Positions 7,255-13,930 of a stretch of 14,377 nucleotides of DNA are shown in pieces. The position numbers and the translations under genes were made by a program. Position 1 is the stretch's first letter. Each line of letters begins with the position of its first letter. The notes under the pieces were generated by a model. The model was not told where the DNA came from, made no database searches, and saw only the letters and a program-made list of their open reading frames with translations. The stretch comes from Candidatus Altarchaeum sp. (lineage in GTDB: Archaea > Altiarchaeota > Altiarchaeia > Altiarchaeales > Altiarchaeaceae), in assembly GCA_018260755.1 (NCBI GenBank), contig JAGTWP010000012.1, positions 14,711 to 29,087 of the forward strand, in the 5' to 3' direction.

Positions 7255-8031
7255 TTATTTGCTTTTTGATTTCGCAACCTTCACTTTTGAAGATCTTAAC
7301 AACATATCTTTGTACTTGTATCCCTTCTGAAATTCCTCAATTATCATACCTTCCGAAAATTTATCTGTTTCTTCCCACATAATCGCCTCGTGGTAATAAG
7401 GATCAAAATTTTTCCCGACAGATGAAATTTCACTTAATCCCTGTTCTCTCAAAACGTAAATTAATCCTTCGTAAATTTTTTTCGTTCCTTCAAATATTTC
7501 CCTTGATTCCACACTTAAATTTTTGTCTTTGTATGATGCAATAGCAGCGTTATAGGTGTCAAGTAAAGGAAGTAAATTGAGCATAACATCCCTTGCCCCG
7601 TACTCTTTAATTTCCCCCTCTTTTCTCTCCCATATTTTTCGTGCATTATCAAAATCGGCAATTGTTCTTAAACACCTATCATATCTGCTTTTCAGGTCAT
7701 CAATATCTTTGTTTTTTTTGTTTATTTCTCCCTCTAATTTTTCCCTCTCTTTTTGCTCTTTGTGTAATTTTTCTTCTATATTTTCTAATTCTTTCAGTTT
7801 TTCTTTGTGTTTTAACTTTGCGTTTATCGTTAAAATTTTGTCCTTCAAATCGGCAAATATGTTTTCCATATCTATTTTTGGTGAATTGAAATGTAAGGTT
7901 TCATCTGCAATTTTGACAATGATTTCGTTTTCTGCTGGCATGACTGAAATTTCTGGAACGCTTACTTGGACATTGTCAATTTTTATTATGAAATTTTCAT
8001 CATCCTGTGAAACATGCGAAATATAACTCAT
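7255..8031 (-). CDS. grpE: Nucleotide exchange factor GrpE with N-terminal extension
   Basis: This 258-aa protein is the DnaK partner that releases ADP. The canonical part starts with a long coiled coil (about 75-140, including FDNARK near 127-132). It ends with the beta-wing head: GKNFDPYYHEAIM (206-218) and IIEEFQKGYKYKDMLLRSSKVKV (split here as 230-241 and 242-252). GrpE is usually about 170-210 aa. Here residues 1-70 form an extra, apparently beta-rich module (FIIKIDNVQVSV, NEIIVKIADETLHF) that I do not recognise. The start is the ATG at 8031. An internal start that skipped the extension would need Met55, which is conceivable. The neighbours are dnaK downstream and the thermosome gene upstream, all on one strand. 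Confidence 0.93.
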   Translation of the reverse strand: MSYISHVSQDDENFIIKIDNVQVSVPEISVMPAENEIIVKIADETLHFNSPKIDMENIFADLKDKILTINAKLKHKEKLKELENIEEKLHKEQKEREKLEGEINKKNKDIDDLKSRYDRCLRTIADFDNARKIWERKEGEIKEYGARDVMLNLLPLLDTYNAAIASYKDKNLSVESREIFEGTKKIYEGLIYVLREQGLSEISSVGKNFDPYYHEAIMWEETDKFSEGMIIEEFQKGYKYKDMLLRSSKVKVAKSKSK

Positions 8032-8071
8032 TCTATTTAAATTTTTCTGATAAAATTGCCTAATAAATGTA

Positions 8072-8100
8072 TAAAAATAAAAAATAAAAAAAAGATAAAA
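8072..8100 (-). terminator. T-rich terminator tract after the thermosome gene
   Basis: Read on the minus strand this is a run of T interrupted by single A or C bases, 50-80 nt after the thermosome stop and before grpE. It fits oligo-T termination. Confidence 0.45.
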
Positions 8101-8150
8101 TTTGAAAAATTCTAAAATTTATTCGTCAAGTCAAGGAATATATGTTTTAT

Positions 8151-9821
8151 TTATTCCATTCCCATTCCTCCCATTCCACCCATGCCTCCCATTCCTCCGC
8201 TATATCCTCCTCCCGGAGGCCTTGGTGGCATGGATTTCTTTGCCGATGCAACAACATCATCTATCCTTAAAATCATTTCAACCGCTTCTGTTGCAGAGGC
8301 AATTGCCTGTGTTTTTATCTTAAGCGGTTCAATAACATTCTGTTCATACATATTTGCTATTTTTTTGTTCATCACATCAACACCAAAATCAATTCCTTCT
8401 TTTCCTTTTGCATGCTTTTCTTTTAATGAAACAATAGTATCTATAGCATCCATTCCCGCACTCTCTGCAAGCGTTTTCGGAATTATCTCTATTGCCTCTG
8501 CAAATGCGGATATTGCGAGTTGCTCTCTGCCTCCGACTGTTTTGGCATAATTCTCTAATTGTACAGATAATTCCGTTTCAAGTGCTCCTGCACCTATCAC
8601 ATACTTTCCGATTTCAAGGGCACAGGCTACGCCTCCGACAGCATCTTTTACCGCTCTTTCAAGTTCATCAACAACATGCTGTGTTCCCCCTCTTAAAAGT
8701 AAAGCAACCGCCTTTGGATTTTTACATTCTTTAATTAAAACCAGTTCATCACCTGCAATTTTAACCTGTTCAATCACTCCTGCAGAGCCCAAATCACCGG
8801 AAGATAGTTCCTTTATTGAACTTACAACCTTTGCATCCGTTGCCTTTGATAATTTTTCCATATCTGATTTTTTAACCCTTCTGACTGCCAGTATTTTCTC
8901 CTTTGCCAGATAATATTGTGCAACATCATCAATACCTTTCTGACAGAAAAGAACATTTGCTCCGCTTTTTTTAACCATATCAACCATGTTTTTTAAGGCA
9001 TTTTCTTCCTGTTCCAGGAACTTTTGCATCTGTGACGGATCCTTTATTGAAATTTTTGCATCTGTCTCGGTTTTTTTTACTTCAAGAGCGGCATCCAATA
9101 ATGCAATCTTTGCATTTTTTATTGTTTTTGGCATCTCAATATTTAATGTTTCTTTTTCAATAATCACCCCTTCAATCAATTCACTTTCAATCATACTTTT
9201 TCCAATCTTCTTGACTATTTGAATATCATCCTGATCTACTTTTACATTTCCGTTTTCCAGGACTGCAACCTTTGTTACGGCAGTTACGCAGAGATTTTTT
9301 AATTCTGTTTTTGCCGCCTCAGAGCCCTTCCCGGTCATTGCAGTTGTTGCTATTTTTTCAAGAATCTCTTTATCTTTCAATGTAACTTTTCCGGCAATTT
9401 TTTCCAATATCTTTTGTGCCTGTGCTGCTGCCATTGTATAGCCCCTGATTATTACCGTCGGGTGAATTCCGTTATTAAGAAGTTTCTCTGACTGATCTAA
9501 CAATGACGATGCCAAAACAACCACTGTTGTTGTTCCGTCTCCGACTTCTTTATCCTGTGTTTTTGCTATTTCAACCATCATCTTTGCTGCCGGATGTTCA
9601 ACCTTCATATTATCAACAATAGTTGCTCCGTCATTTGTTATAGTTATATCCCCTAAATCATCCACAAGCATTTTGTCCATTCCTTTCGGCCCTAATGTCG
9701 TTCTTACTACCTCACCGACAAATTTTGCTGCTGATATATTTGCTTTCATAGCATCTCTTCCCGTACTTCTAAAAGCCCCTTCCGGCAATATAAGCACCGG
9801 TTGCCCCATCTGTCCTGCCAT
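8151..9821 (-). CDS. ths: Thermosome subunit (group II chaperonin)
   Basis: This 556-aa subunit belongs to the archaeal double-ring chaperonin with a built-in lid, which folds proteins in the cytosol in an ATP-dependent manner. The equatorial ATP site shows [11 protein letters not shown] (41-51), NDGATIV (63-69) and GDGTTT (94-99). The apical/helical-protrusion region and the returning intermediate domain follow in order. The C-terminus (about 535-556) is the typical Gly-Met tail with GGM repeats. Length and start ([15 protein letters not shown]) match archaeal thermosomes. The window does not show whether this is the alpha or beta subunit or the only one. It is transcribed in the same direction as grpE and dnaK, forming a chaperone cluster. 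The leader contains a 4 x 17-bp repeat. Confidence 0.96.
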   Translation of the reverse strand: MAGQMGQPVLILPEGAFRSTGRDAMKANISAAKFVGEVVRTTLGPKGMDKMLVDDLGDITITNDGATIVDNMKVEHPAAKMMVEIAKTQDKEVGDGTTTVVVLASSLLDQSEKLLNNGIHPTVIIRGYTMAAAQAQKILEKIAGKVTLKDKEILEKIATTAMTGKGSEAAKTELKNLCVTAVTKVAVLENGNVKVDQDDIQIVKKIGKSMIESELIEGVIIEKETLNIEMPKTIKNAKIALLDAALEVKKTETDAKISIKDPSQMQKFLEQEENALKNMVDMVKKSGANVLFCQKGIDDVAQYYLAKEKILAVRRVKKSDMEKLSKATDAKVVSSIKELSSGDLGSAGVIEQVKIAGDELVLIKECKNPKAVALLLRGGTQHVVDELERAVKDAVGGVACALEIGKYVIGAGALETELSVQLENYAKTVGGREQLAISAFAEAIEIIPKTLAESAGMDAIDTIVSLKEKHAKGKEGIDFGVDVMNKKIANMYEQNVIEPLKIKTQAIASATEAVEMILRIDDVVASAKKSMPPRPPGGGYSGGMGGMGGMGGMGME

Positions 9822-9834
9822 TTTATATATTTTT

Positions 9835-9902
9835 AATTGTATTTATTTTTTAATTGTATTTATTTTTTAATTGTATTTATTTTTTAATTGTATTTATTTT
9901 TT
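9835..9902. repeat. 4 x 17-bp tandem repeat in the thermosome leader
   Basis: The unit AATTGTATTTATTTTTT starts at 9835, 9852, 9869 and 9886. The array begins 14 bp upstream of the thermosome ATG, so it lies in the 5' leader or core promoter. Change in copy number would alter leader length. Confidence 0.9.
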
Positions 9903-10185
9903 AGTTATCTATCTTTTATTAAATTTTTAAATTTTGTTAATAAAATTTTGTTAATAAATTAGATATTATATATTAAATTCTTGTTTTAGTAATTAGTTTG
10001 AGTGTATATAAATTTAAATTTTATCTAAATAAATAACAAATAAACAGATGGCATAAACAAATAACAAAAACAGGTGCATCAAAATGAGAATGATAGAAAA
10101 ACCACCATGTAATAAAATTTTTCACCATGGTTAGAAAACTTTCGGTTTTGAAAACAACCTCGCTTCAAATTATTTAACAATAAAA
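9903..10185. other. Intergenic region between the thermosome gene and tRNA-Thr
   Basis: I see no convincing gene. The region holds a candidate TATA element (10005-10012) and an imperfect direct duplication (10031-10054 and 10059-10079, sharing AAATAACAAA, ACAG and GCAT). It also holds a hairpin with 6-bp arms ACCATG/CATGGT (about 10112-10131) and a 5-bp hairpin AAAAC/GTTTT just after it. Two tiny frames exist: 16 codons from 10084 (plus) and 35 hydrophobic codons at 10021-10128 (minus). Either strand could make a small RNA, but no family motif is recognised. Confidence 0.4.
10005..10012 (-). promoter_or_regulatory. Candidate TATA box for the thermosome gene
   Basis: On the minus strand the region reads TTTATATA, an exact match to the archaeal TATA consensus TTTAWATA. 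Transcription would begin near 9980, giving a leader of about 160 nt that includes the 17-bp repeats. The site is nearly symmetric and could also serve the plus strand. Confidence 0.33.
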
Positions 10186-10258
10186 AGCCCCAGATGAGGA
10201 TTGAACTCACGAACCTACCGCTTACAAGGCGGTCGCTCTGCCACTGAGCTACTGAGGC
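10186..10258 (-). tRNA. tRNA-Thr (UGU anticodon)
   Basis: Read on the minus strand it folds as a cloverleaf. The acceptor GCCUCAG pairs with CUGGGGC (one U-G). The D stem is GCUC/GAGC, the anticodon stem ACCGC/GCGGU and the loop CUUGUAA, giving anticodon UGU. The T arm is GUGAG-UUCAAUC-CUCAU. The discriminator is U and CCA is not encoded. A TTTAATA element about 26 bp upstream is part of a 16-bp duplication. Confidence 0.93.
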
Positions 10259-10281
10259 ATCGGATGATTTTTTTTAAATTT

Positions 10282-10313
10282 ATTAAATCTGTTTAATATT
10301 AAATCTGTTTAAT
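10282..10313. repeat. 2 x 16-bp tandem repeat at the tRNA-Thr promoter
   Basis: ATTAAATCTGTTTAAT occurs at 10282-10297 and again at 10298-10313. On the minus strand each copy carries TTTAAT. The proximal one is centred about 26 nt upstream of the tRNA-Thr 5' end, the expected TATA position, so the duplication copies a TATA-like element. Confidence 0.85.
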
Positions 10314-10331
10314 AATTAAAATTCCTTTGAG

Positions 10332-10371
10332 AAATTTTCAATCTTAAAAAATATTTCAAATATTTTTTAAT
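10332..10371 (+). repeat. 40-bp palindromic element, copy B
   Basis: This is the exact reverse complement of 2375-2414, with the same 27-bp perfect palindrome and the same flanking tag (here AAATTTTCAATCTT on the left). It lies between tRNA-Thr and tRNA-Pro, about 8 kb from copy A. A half-similar word, ATTTCAAATATTT, lies just upstream of tRNA-Leu (about 10638-10650). Confidence 0.75.
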
Positions 10372-10438
10372 AATTAAATTTTTAAAATTAAATTTAAAAT
10401 TTTCCAAAATTTCCAAAGTTAAGATATTGATTTCAATT

Positions 10439-10511
10439 TGGGGCCGCTGAGATTTGAACTCAGGTCGCTAGCACCCCAAGCTAGTAGGATACCAAGCTAC
10501 CCTACGGCCCC
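10439..10511 (-). tRNA. tRNA-Pro (GGG anticodon)
   Basis: On the minus strand the acceptor GGGGCCG pairs perfectly with CGGCCCC. The anticodon stem CUAGC/GCUAG holds the loop UUGGGGU, giving anticodon GGG. The T arm is CUGAG-UUCAAAU-CUCAG. The discriminator is A and no CCA is encoded. Confidence 0.94.
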
Positions 10512-10530
10512 ATTGGTATTTTGATTTGAT

Positions 10531-10540
10531 ATTTTAAATA
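10531..10540 (-). promoter_or_regulatory. TATA box of tRNA-Pro
   Basis: On the minus strand this reads TATTTAAAAT, centred about 25 nt upstream of the tRNA-Pro 5' end, the canonical archaeal TATA distance if transcription starts at or near the mature end. Confidence 0.42.
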
Positions 10541-10548
10541 AAAAATTT

Positions 10549-10632
10549 TGCGAGGGAAGGGACTCGAACCCTCGAAGGCTTACGCACACAGGAGCCTCAG
10601 TCCTGCCCCTTTGACCACTTGGGAACCCCCGC
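10549..10632 (-). tRNA. tRNA-Leu (GAG anticodon)
   Basis: This is a class II tRNA of 84 nt. The acceptor GCGGGGG pairs with CCCUCGC (one G-U). The anticodon stem CAGGA/UCCUG holds the loop CUGAGGC, giving anticodon GAG. A long variable arm (about GUGCGUAAGCC) and a T arm with GGUUCGAGUCCC follow. The discriminator is A and CCA is not encoded. Confidence 0.94.
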
Positions 10633-10678
10633 TTAAAATTTCAAATATTTAAATTTCAAAAGATAATTAGATTTTCAA

Positions 10679-10752
10679 TTAATAATTTTGGTAAATACAT
10701 TAACAAATACATTAATAATTTTGGTAAATACATTAACAAATACATTAATAAT
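10679..10752. repeat. 2 x 33-bp tandem repeat upstream of sepF
   Basis: A 33-bp unit occurs at 10679-10711 and 10712-10744, with a partial third copy to about 10752. Inside each unit AAATACATTAA occurs twice, so the array is nested. It sits between divergently transcribed tRNA-Leu and sepF. Confidence 0.88.
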
Positions 10753-10833
10753 ATTGCTAAAAATTAATTATTTTGTAATCTTTGTTAAATTTATTATAGA
10801 TAATAAAATTTAAAAAATTTAAATATATTAAAA

Positions 10834-11223
10834 ATGGGTTTTTTAGATAGTATATTTGGAACAGGAGAAAAAAAGGATATTGCGCCAGTGAGACCACAAT
10901 CGGTAGATATAGATGAAATTATAAAAGGACTGGAAAAAACAGGGGTAAATATTGGCGGTGAAGTGGGAAAAGGGCATATGGTAAAATCGCTGCCTTTAAC
11001 AAATGAGATTGATGCCGAAGCGGGAAGAACAGAGCTGATGGAGGGAAATATAGTAGTGTTTAGAATAGATAAGGAAATTTTATACCCTTTAAATAAAGAA
11101 TACTCTCTTTCAATTCTTAGCAGGGTAAAGCAAATTGCAGATGCCTTACATGGAGATGTAAAGCAAATTGCAGAGGATAAATTATTAGTTGTACCTACCG
11201 GAATTAAGATTATGAAGGAGTAA
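10834..11223 (+). CDS. sepF: Cell division protein SepF (archaeal type)
   Basis: This 129-aa protein begins with MGFLDSIFG, a short amphipathic helix of the kind that anchors SepF to the membrane. A flexible linker follows (about 12-45), then the conserved domain (about 48-127) with TELMEGNIVVFRID, the SILSRVKQIADALHGDVKQI helix and a final LLVVPTGIKI strand. SepF tethers FtsZ filaments to the membrane in FtsZ-using archaea, so it implies FtsZ-based division here. The start at 10834 preserves the membrane helix, and no Shine-Dalgarno is visible, so the message may be nearly leaderless. The next gene begins 6 nt after the stop and uses the AAGGAG at 11215-11220 inside the sepF end as its ribosome site, so the two form an operon. 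Confidence 0.83.
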   Translation: MGFLDSIFGTGEKKDIAPVRPQSVDIDEIIKGLEKTGVNIGGEVGKGHMVKSLPLTNEIDAEAGRTELMEGNIVVFRIDKEILYPLNKEYSLSILSRVKQIADALHGDVKQIAEDKLLVVPTGIKIMKE

Positions 11224-11229
11224 AAAACA

Positions 11230-12195
11230 ATGGATAAATTTTTGGAAATTTCGGATGAAAAAATTTCGGACTTATTTAAGAAATCCGCCAAAAATTTAAA
11301 TTTTTCCTTTTTGAACGAGGATCTAATAGAATTGTGTGTGTATGATATGACCGACGGAACAAGAACATCAACAAATTTAAAGGGCAGTGACGCATACATT
11401 GACGGCGGTTTATTTGCATTACGATTTACGAATGTGTTTAGGGCATTGGGAGCAAAAAATATATATCTGAATGTTATTCACACAGGCCATAAGAAAAGAG
11501 TAAATTATAAAGATATTTATGAGGCGATGCTCAAACTTGTTAATGTTTATCTGAATTATGCGAACAAATACGATGCAAAATTAAAATTTCTGGGAAATTT
11601 AGACGAGAGGATTGATTCGGGAGATAGTAAATTAAACCTTGCGGAAATTTTAAAGGGGCTTGAAAATAAAACTGAAAACAATAAAGGCCTTACAATACAT
11701 ATTTTGATAAATTTTTCAACAAGGTGGCTTGCAAAGCACGAAGAAATTTATGACAATCTTCCGGAAGTTAACGTTGTTGTTAGGCATACTAAGGGCTACA
11801 TAAACGGAGATATGCAGATTTTTGGCAGAATGGATAATTACTCGCTTGTATATGCACAAAACGGTTCATCATCAACAAACTGGAGCGACAGACAAATCGC
11901 TGAGCTTGCTGCAATATGTCTTAAAAGTTACATCCTGAACAGAGGAACTCATCTTACAAAGACATATACAGACGGAGAAAACGAATATGTGAGGGGGAAA
12001 AGAGAAATAGAACTTTCATTAATTCATAAGGACTTTTATGATGAAAAGGAAAACAAAGGGGAAAATAAAGATAAAGAAAACAAAGAAAATAATGAAAACA
12101 AAGAAAATAATGAAAACAAAGAAAATAATGAAAACAAATTTAAAAAGAGAGCGATAATATTTTCATCTGTCGGGCCGGAAATTTATGAATTTTAG
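11230..12195 (+). CDS. Divergent cis-prenyltransferase (undecaprenyl-diphosphate-synthase-like)
   Basis: This 321-aa protein has sequence landmarks in the order of the UPP synthase family. TDGTR (41-45) carries the aspartate equivalent to the pyrophosphate-binding Asp. A GG-LFALR helix follows, then LGAKNIYLNVI (74-83), HTGHKKR in the place of the STENW-type loop, KFLGNL (119-124), and PEVNVVVRH (178-186) for the PELDLLIRTGGE region. It is clearly divergent, so a noncatalytic or altered-specificity role is possible. The family normally makes polyprenyl diphosphate carriers for surface glycans. Residues 271-303 are a Lys/Glu/Asn low-complexity insert with KENNEN repeated three times. The stop is TAG, followed two codons later by TAA. 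A good Shine-Dalgarno (AAGGAG) lies 9 nt upstream. Its 3' part is duplicated at 13940. Confidence 0.6.
   Translation: MDKFLEISDEKISDLFKKSAKNLNFSFLNEDLIELCVYDMTDGTRTSTNLKGSDAYIDGGLFALRFTNVFRALGAKNIYLNVIHTGHKKRVNYKDIYEAMLKLVNVYLNYANKYDAKLKFLGNLDERIDSGDSKLNLAEILKGLENKTENNKGLTIHILINFSTRWLAKHEEIYDNLPEVNVVVRHTKGYINGDMQIFGRMDNYSLVYAQNGSSSTNWSDRQIAELAAICLKSYILNRGTHLTKTYTDGENEYVRGKREIELSLIHKDFYDEKENKGENKDKENKENNENKENNENKENNENKFKKRAIIFSSVGPEIYEF
11701..12128 (+). repeat. Left copy of a 428-bp or longer direct duplication
   Basis: From the codon for Ile158 of the cis-prenyltransferase-like gene to 12128, the sequence matches 13940-14367 with a constant offset of 2239 and no mismatch seen by eye. Divergence at the right end occurs inside the 18-bp microsatellite, so the true duplication may extend further, past the gene end. 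Confidence 0.93.
12082..12135. repeat. 3 x 18-bp in-frame microsatellite
   Basis: The unit AAAGAAAATAATGAAAAC starts at 12082, 12100 and 12118 and encodes KENNEN three times. The right-hand copy of the gene differs in this tract (two clean units, then an altered third). Confidence 0.9.
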
Positions 12196-12233
12196 ATTTA
12201 ATTTTAGATTTCTTATTTTTTGCTAAATATAAT

Positions 12234-12515
12234 ATGGAAAATACAAAAATATCAGATAAAAAAATAAAAGAACAATATAATCTGATAAAAGAATATCATG
12301 AAAAGTATTTGAAAAAATACGGCGTTAAAATGCCCAAGTTATACGGCAGAAACGGTAATTTTACAATGAACGCCTTAGTACTTGTTTATTTATCTCTCAG
12401 ATACCCTAAAACAAGAATAATCTCAAAAACAGAATTAACGATTTTTATAAGAAATTTTTACCCAGAAGTTAACGATGTCCAACAGGCAAGACACTTGGGA
12501 GCTCAAGATGGCTAG
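12234..12515 (+). pseudogene. HNH restriction endonuclease, N-terminal part (ended by in-frame TAG)
   Basis: This 93-codon frame is the start of a protein that continues in the same frame after one TAG (12513-12515). It is a helical, basic region (ISDKKIKEQYNLIKEYHEKY) leading to a DNA-binding-like segment and the DVQQARHLGAQDG motif that immediately precedes the stop. The sequence after the stop (WIVVGGRDN) reads on naturally, so the pair is one endonuclease gene of about 248 codons. A TGG-to-TAG change at the interrupted codon is the simplest origin. On its own this fragment lacks the HNH domain and should not cleave DNA. It begins 38 bp after the cis-prenyltransferase-like gene. The alternative is UAG read-through. 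Confidence 0.75.
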
Positions 12516-12524
12516 TGGATTGTA

Positions 12525-12980
12525 GTGGGGGGCAGAGATAACATAGTAGCGAAAATTGATAAAGGTTCTTATCAACTTTATACCTTAGAACAACCATATC
12601 CCGATTTTAAGAAAGGACATAGAATTGTAGATACTGGCGATTGGGAAAAATTAAAAGAGCAATATGGTTTTAGGTGCGCGACCTGTGGCTCTCGTGAAGG
12701 AGAACCTAATTTTCATTGGCGGGGAACAAAAACAATACTTCAAAAAGCACATAAAGACCCAAATAAACCTCTTGTAGCAGGCAATATAATTCCCCAATGT
12801 CAAAAATGCAATAGGGCGGATAGGAACAGATGGGTTTATGACGAGAAAGGAAGGGTAATAAAATTAGCAGATGCTTCTTTTGTTAGAAATTTTGATAAAG
12901 ATGTGATAGTAAAAATTTACAGAATACTTTATAAAGAATTTAAAGGAAAAAATCCCAAGGATATAAAAAATGAAAAATAA
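12525..12980 (+). pseudogene. HNH restriction endonuclease, catalytic C-terminal part
   Basis: This part continues the previous frame; 12525 is only the first GTG after the TAG. The HNH nuclease core is visible. Two zinc knuckles, CATC and CQKC, bracket LQKAHKDPNKP and AGNIIPQ, giving the H...N...N order of the ββα-metal fold, with NRADRNRW after it. The two CxxC pairs would bind a structural zinc. Such proteins pair with DNA methyltransferases in type II restriction-modification systems, and the next gene is one. The last 11 nt overlap the methyltransferase start, implying coupled translation. An independent product from the GTG would lack the N-terminal region and has no obvious ribosome site, so activity is doubtful unless UAG is suppressed. 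Confidence 0.78.
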
Positions 12981-13908
12981 TGACTTTATTAATAAGATAA
13001 TTACAGGAGATGCATTAGAAGTGTTAGCAAAAATTGAAGATGATTCAATAGATGTTGTTCTAACAGACCCGCCTTATTTTTTAGATAAACTTGATAACAA
13101 TTGGAAATATACAGAAGTTCCTGACAAAAAATATTGTGTGGTGGTGAAGTCATTACCTGCCGGAATGAAATTTGACAGACAACAAGGTATAAATCTTTAT
13201 AATTGGTTTTTAAATGTATCTAAGGAATTATACCGTGTCTTAAAAAATGGTGGTTTTTTCTTCTCTTTCTCCAGTCCGAGATTGTATCATAGAATGGCAA
13301 GCGCAGTTGATGATGCTGGCTTTATGATTAGAGATTGTTTTGTATGGATTTACACTCAAAACCAGCCAAAAGCAATGAGTTTAAATCATTTTATAGACAA
13401 ATTAAATATCAACAAATCAGCAAAAGAAAAATTAAAGAAAAAACTTTCTAGCTGGAAGACGCCACAAATTAAGTCGTGTTTTGAGCCGATTATTGTAGCT
13501 CAAAAGCCACCGGATAAAACATTCTTGGAAAATATAATAAACAACGAGGTTGGACTTTTTAATACAGATATAAAAGTTGGGGACAATATGTATCCTTCAA
13601 ACATTCTGACAATTGATCATATCAGCGAAATTATGGATAAAACTTTTTTAGTGGGAAAACCGACAAAAAAAGAAAAAAAGGACTATAATTTTCATATGAC
13701 TGTAAAACCATTAGCAATATGTGAACATCTTATTAAACTTTCTGCTTTTTCAAAAGATGCAGTAATATTAGACCCGTTCGTTGGTAGTGGAACTACTGCT
13801 GTGGCAGCAAAAAATGCATGTAAAAACTTTATCGGAATTGATAGTAATCCGGAATATACAAAAATTGCTTTGGAACGATTAGATAATTTACAGCACAAAT
13901 TATTTTAA
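12970..13908 (+). CDS. Type II DNA methyltransferase (beta class, N6-adenine or N4-cytosine)
   Basis: This 312-aa SAM-dependent amino-methyltransferase protects host DNA against the adjacent HNH endonuclease. The catalytic motif IV is DPPY (33-36, TDPPYFLDKLDNNW). A variable region follows (about 130-240, target recognition), then motif X/I: HMTVKP (242-247) and LDPFVGSGTT (267-276). Catalytic motif before SAM motif is the beta-class order. DPPY favours N6-adenine, but N4-cytosine cannot be excluded. Motifs and length look intact, so it could still modify DNA even if the endonuclease is dead. The ATG at 12970 overlaps the endonuclease stop by 11 nt. The 31 bp after its stop lead directly into the duplicated host-gene fragment. 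Confidence 0.93.
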   Translation: MKNNDFINKIITGDALEVLAKIEDDSIDVVLTDPPYFLDKLDNNWKYTEVPDKKYCVVVKSLPAGMKFDRQQGINLYNWFLNVSKELYRVLKNGGFFFSFSSPRLYHRMASAVDDAGFMIRDCFVWIYTQNQPKAMSLNHFIDKLNINKSAKEKLKKKLSSWKTPQIKSCFEPIIVAQKPPDKTFLENIINNEVGLFNTDIKVGDNMYPSNILTIDHISEIMDKTFLVGKPTKKEKKDYNFHMTVKPLAICEHLIKLSAFSKDAVILDPFVGSGTTAVAAKNACKNFIGIDSNPEYTKIALERLDNLQHKLF

Positions 13909-13930
13909 TAATGCCTGATTACAAATATAA

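Noticed and set aside
10021-10128. A 35-codon hydrophobic frame on the minus strand between tRNA-Thr and the thermosome gene
   Set aside because: Too short, rich in Phe, Cys and Trp as expected from T-rich DNA, and built over the imperfect direct duplication.
10084-10180. Possible C/D-box guide RNA (GAATGATAG resembles a C box)
   Set aside because: The C box match is incomplete and there is no CUGA D box at a suitable distance on the same strand.
2375-10371. A composite transposon bounded by the 40-bp inverted pair
   Set aside because: The 8-kb interval holds only housekeeping genes and no transposase or integrase, and no target-site duplication flanks the ends.
10646-10653. TTTAAATA as the TATA box of tRNA-Leu
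   Set aside because: It is centred only about 17 nt from the mature 5' end, too close for the usual spacing of about 25 nt, so I did not annotate it.
10794-11399. A 201-codon minus-strand frame opposite sepF and the cis-prenyltransferase start
   Set aside because: Its product is Ser/Phe/Ile-rich and looks like the complement of two well-supported coding regions. It has no recognisable domain.
12234-12980. Two independent genes rather than one broken gene
   Set aside because: Both parts are in one frame, the second starts only at a fortuitous GTG without a ribosome site, and the join reads as continuous protein sequence.
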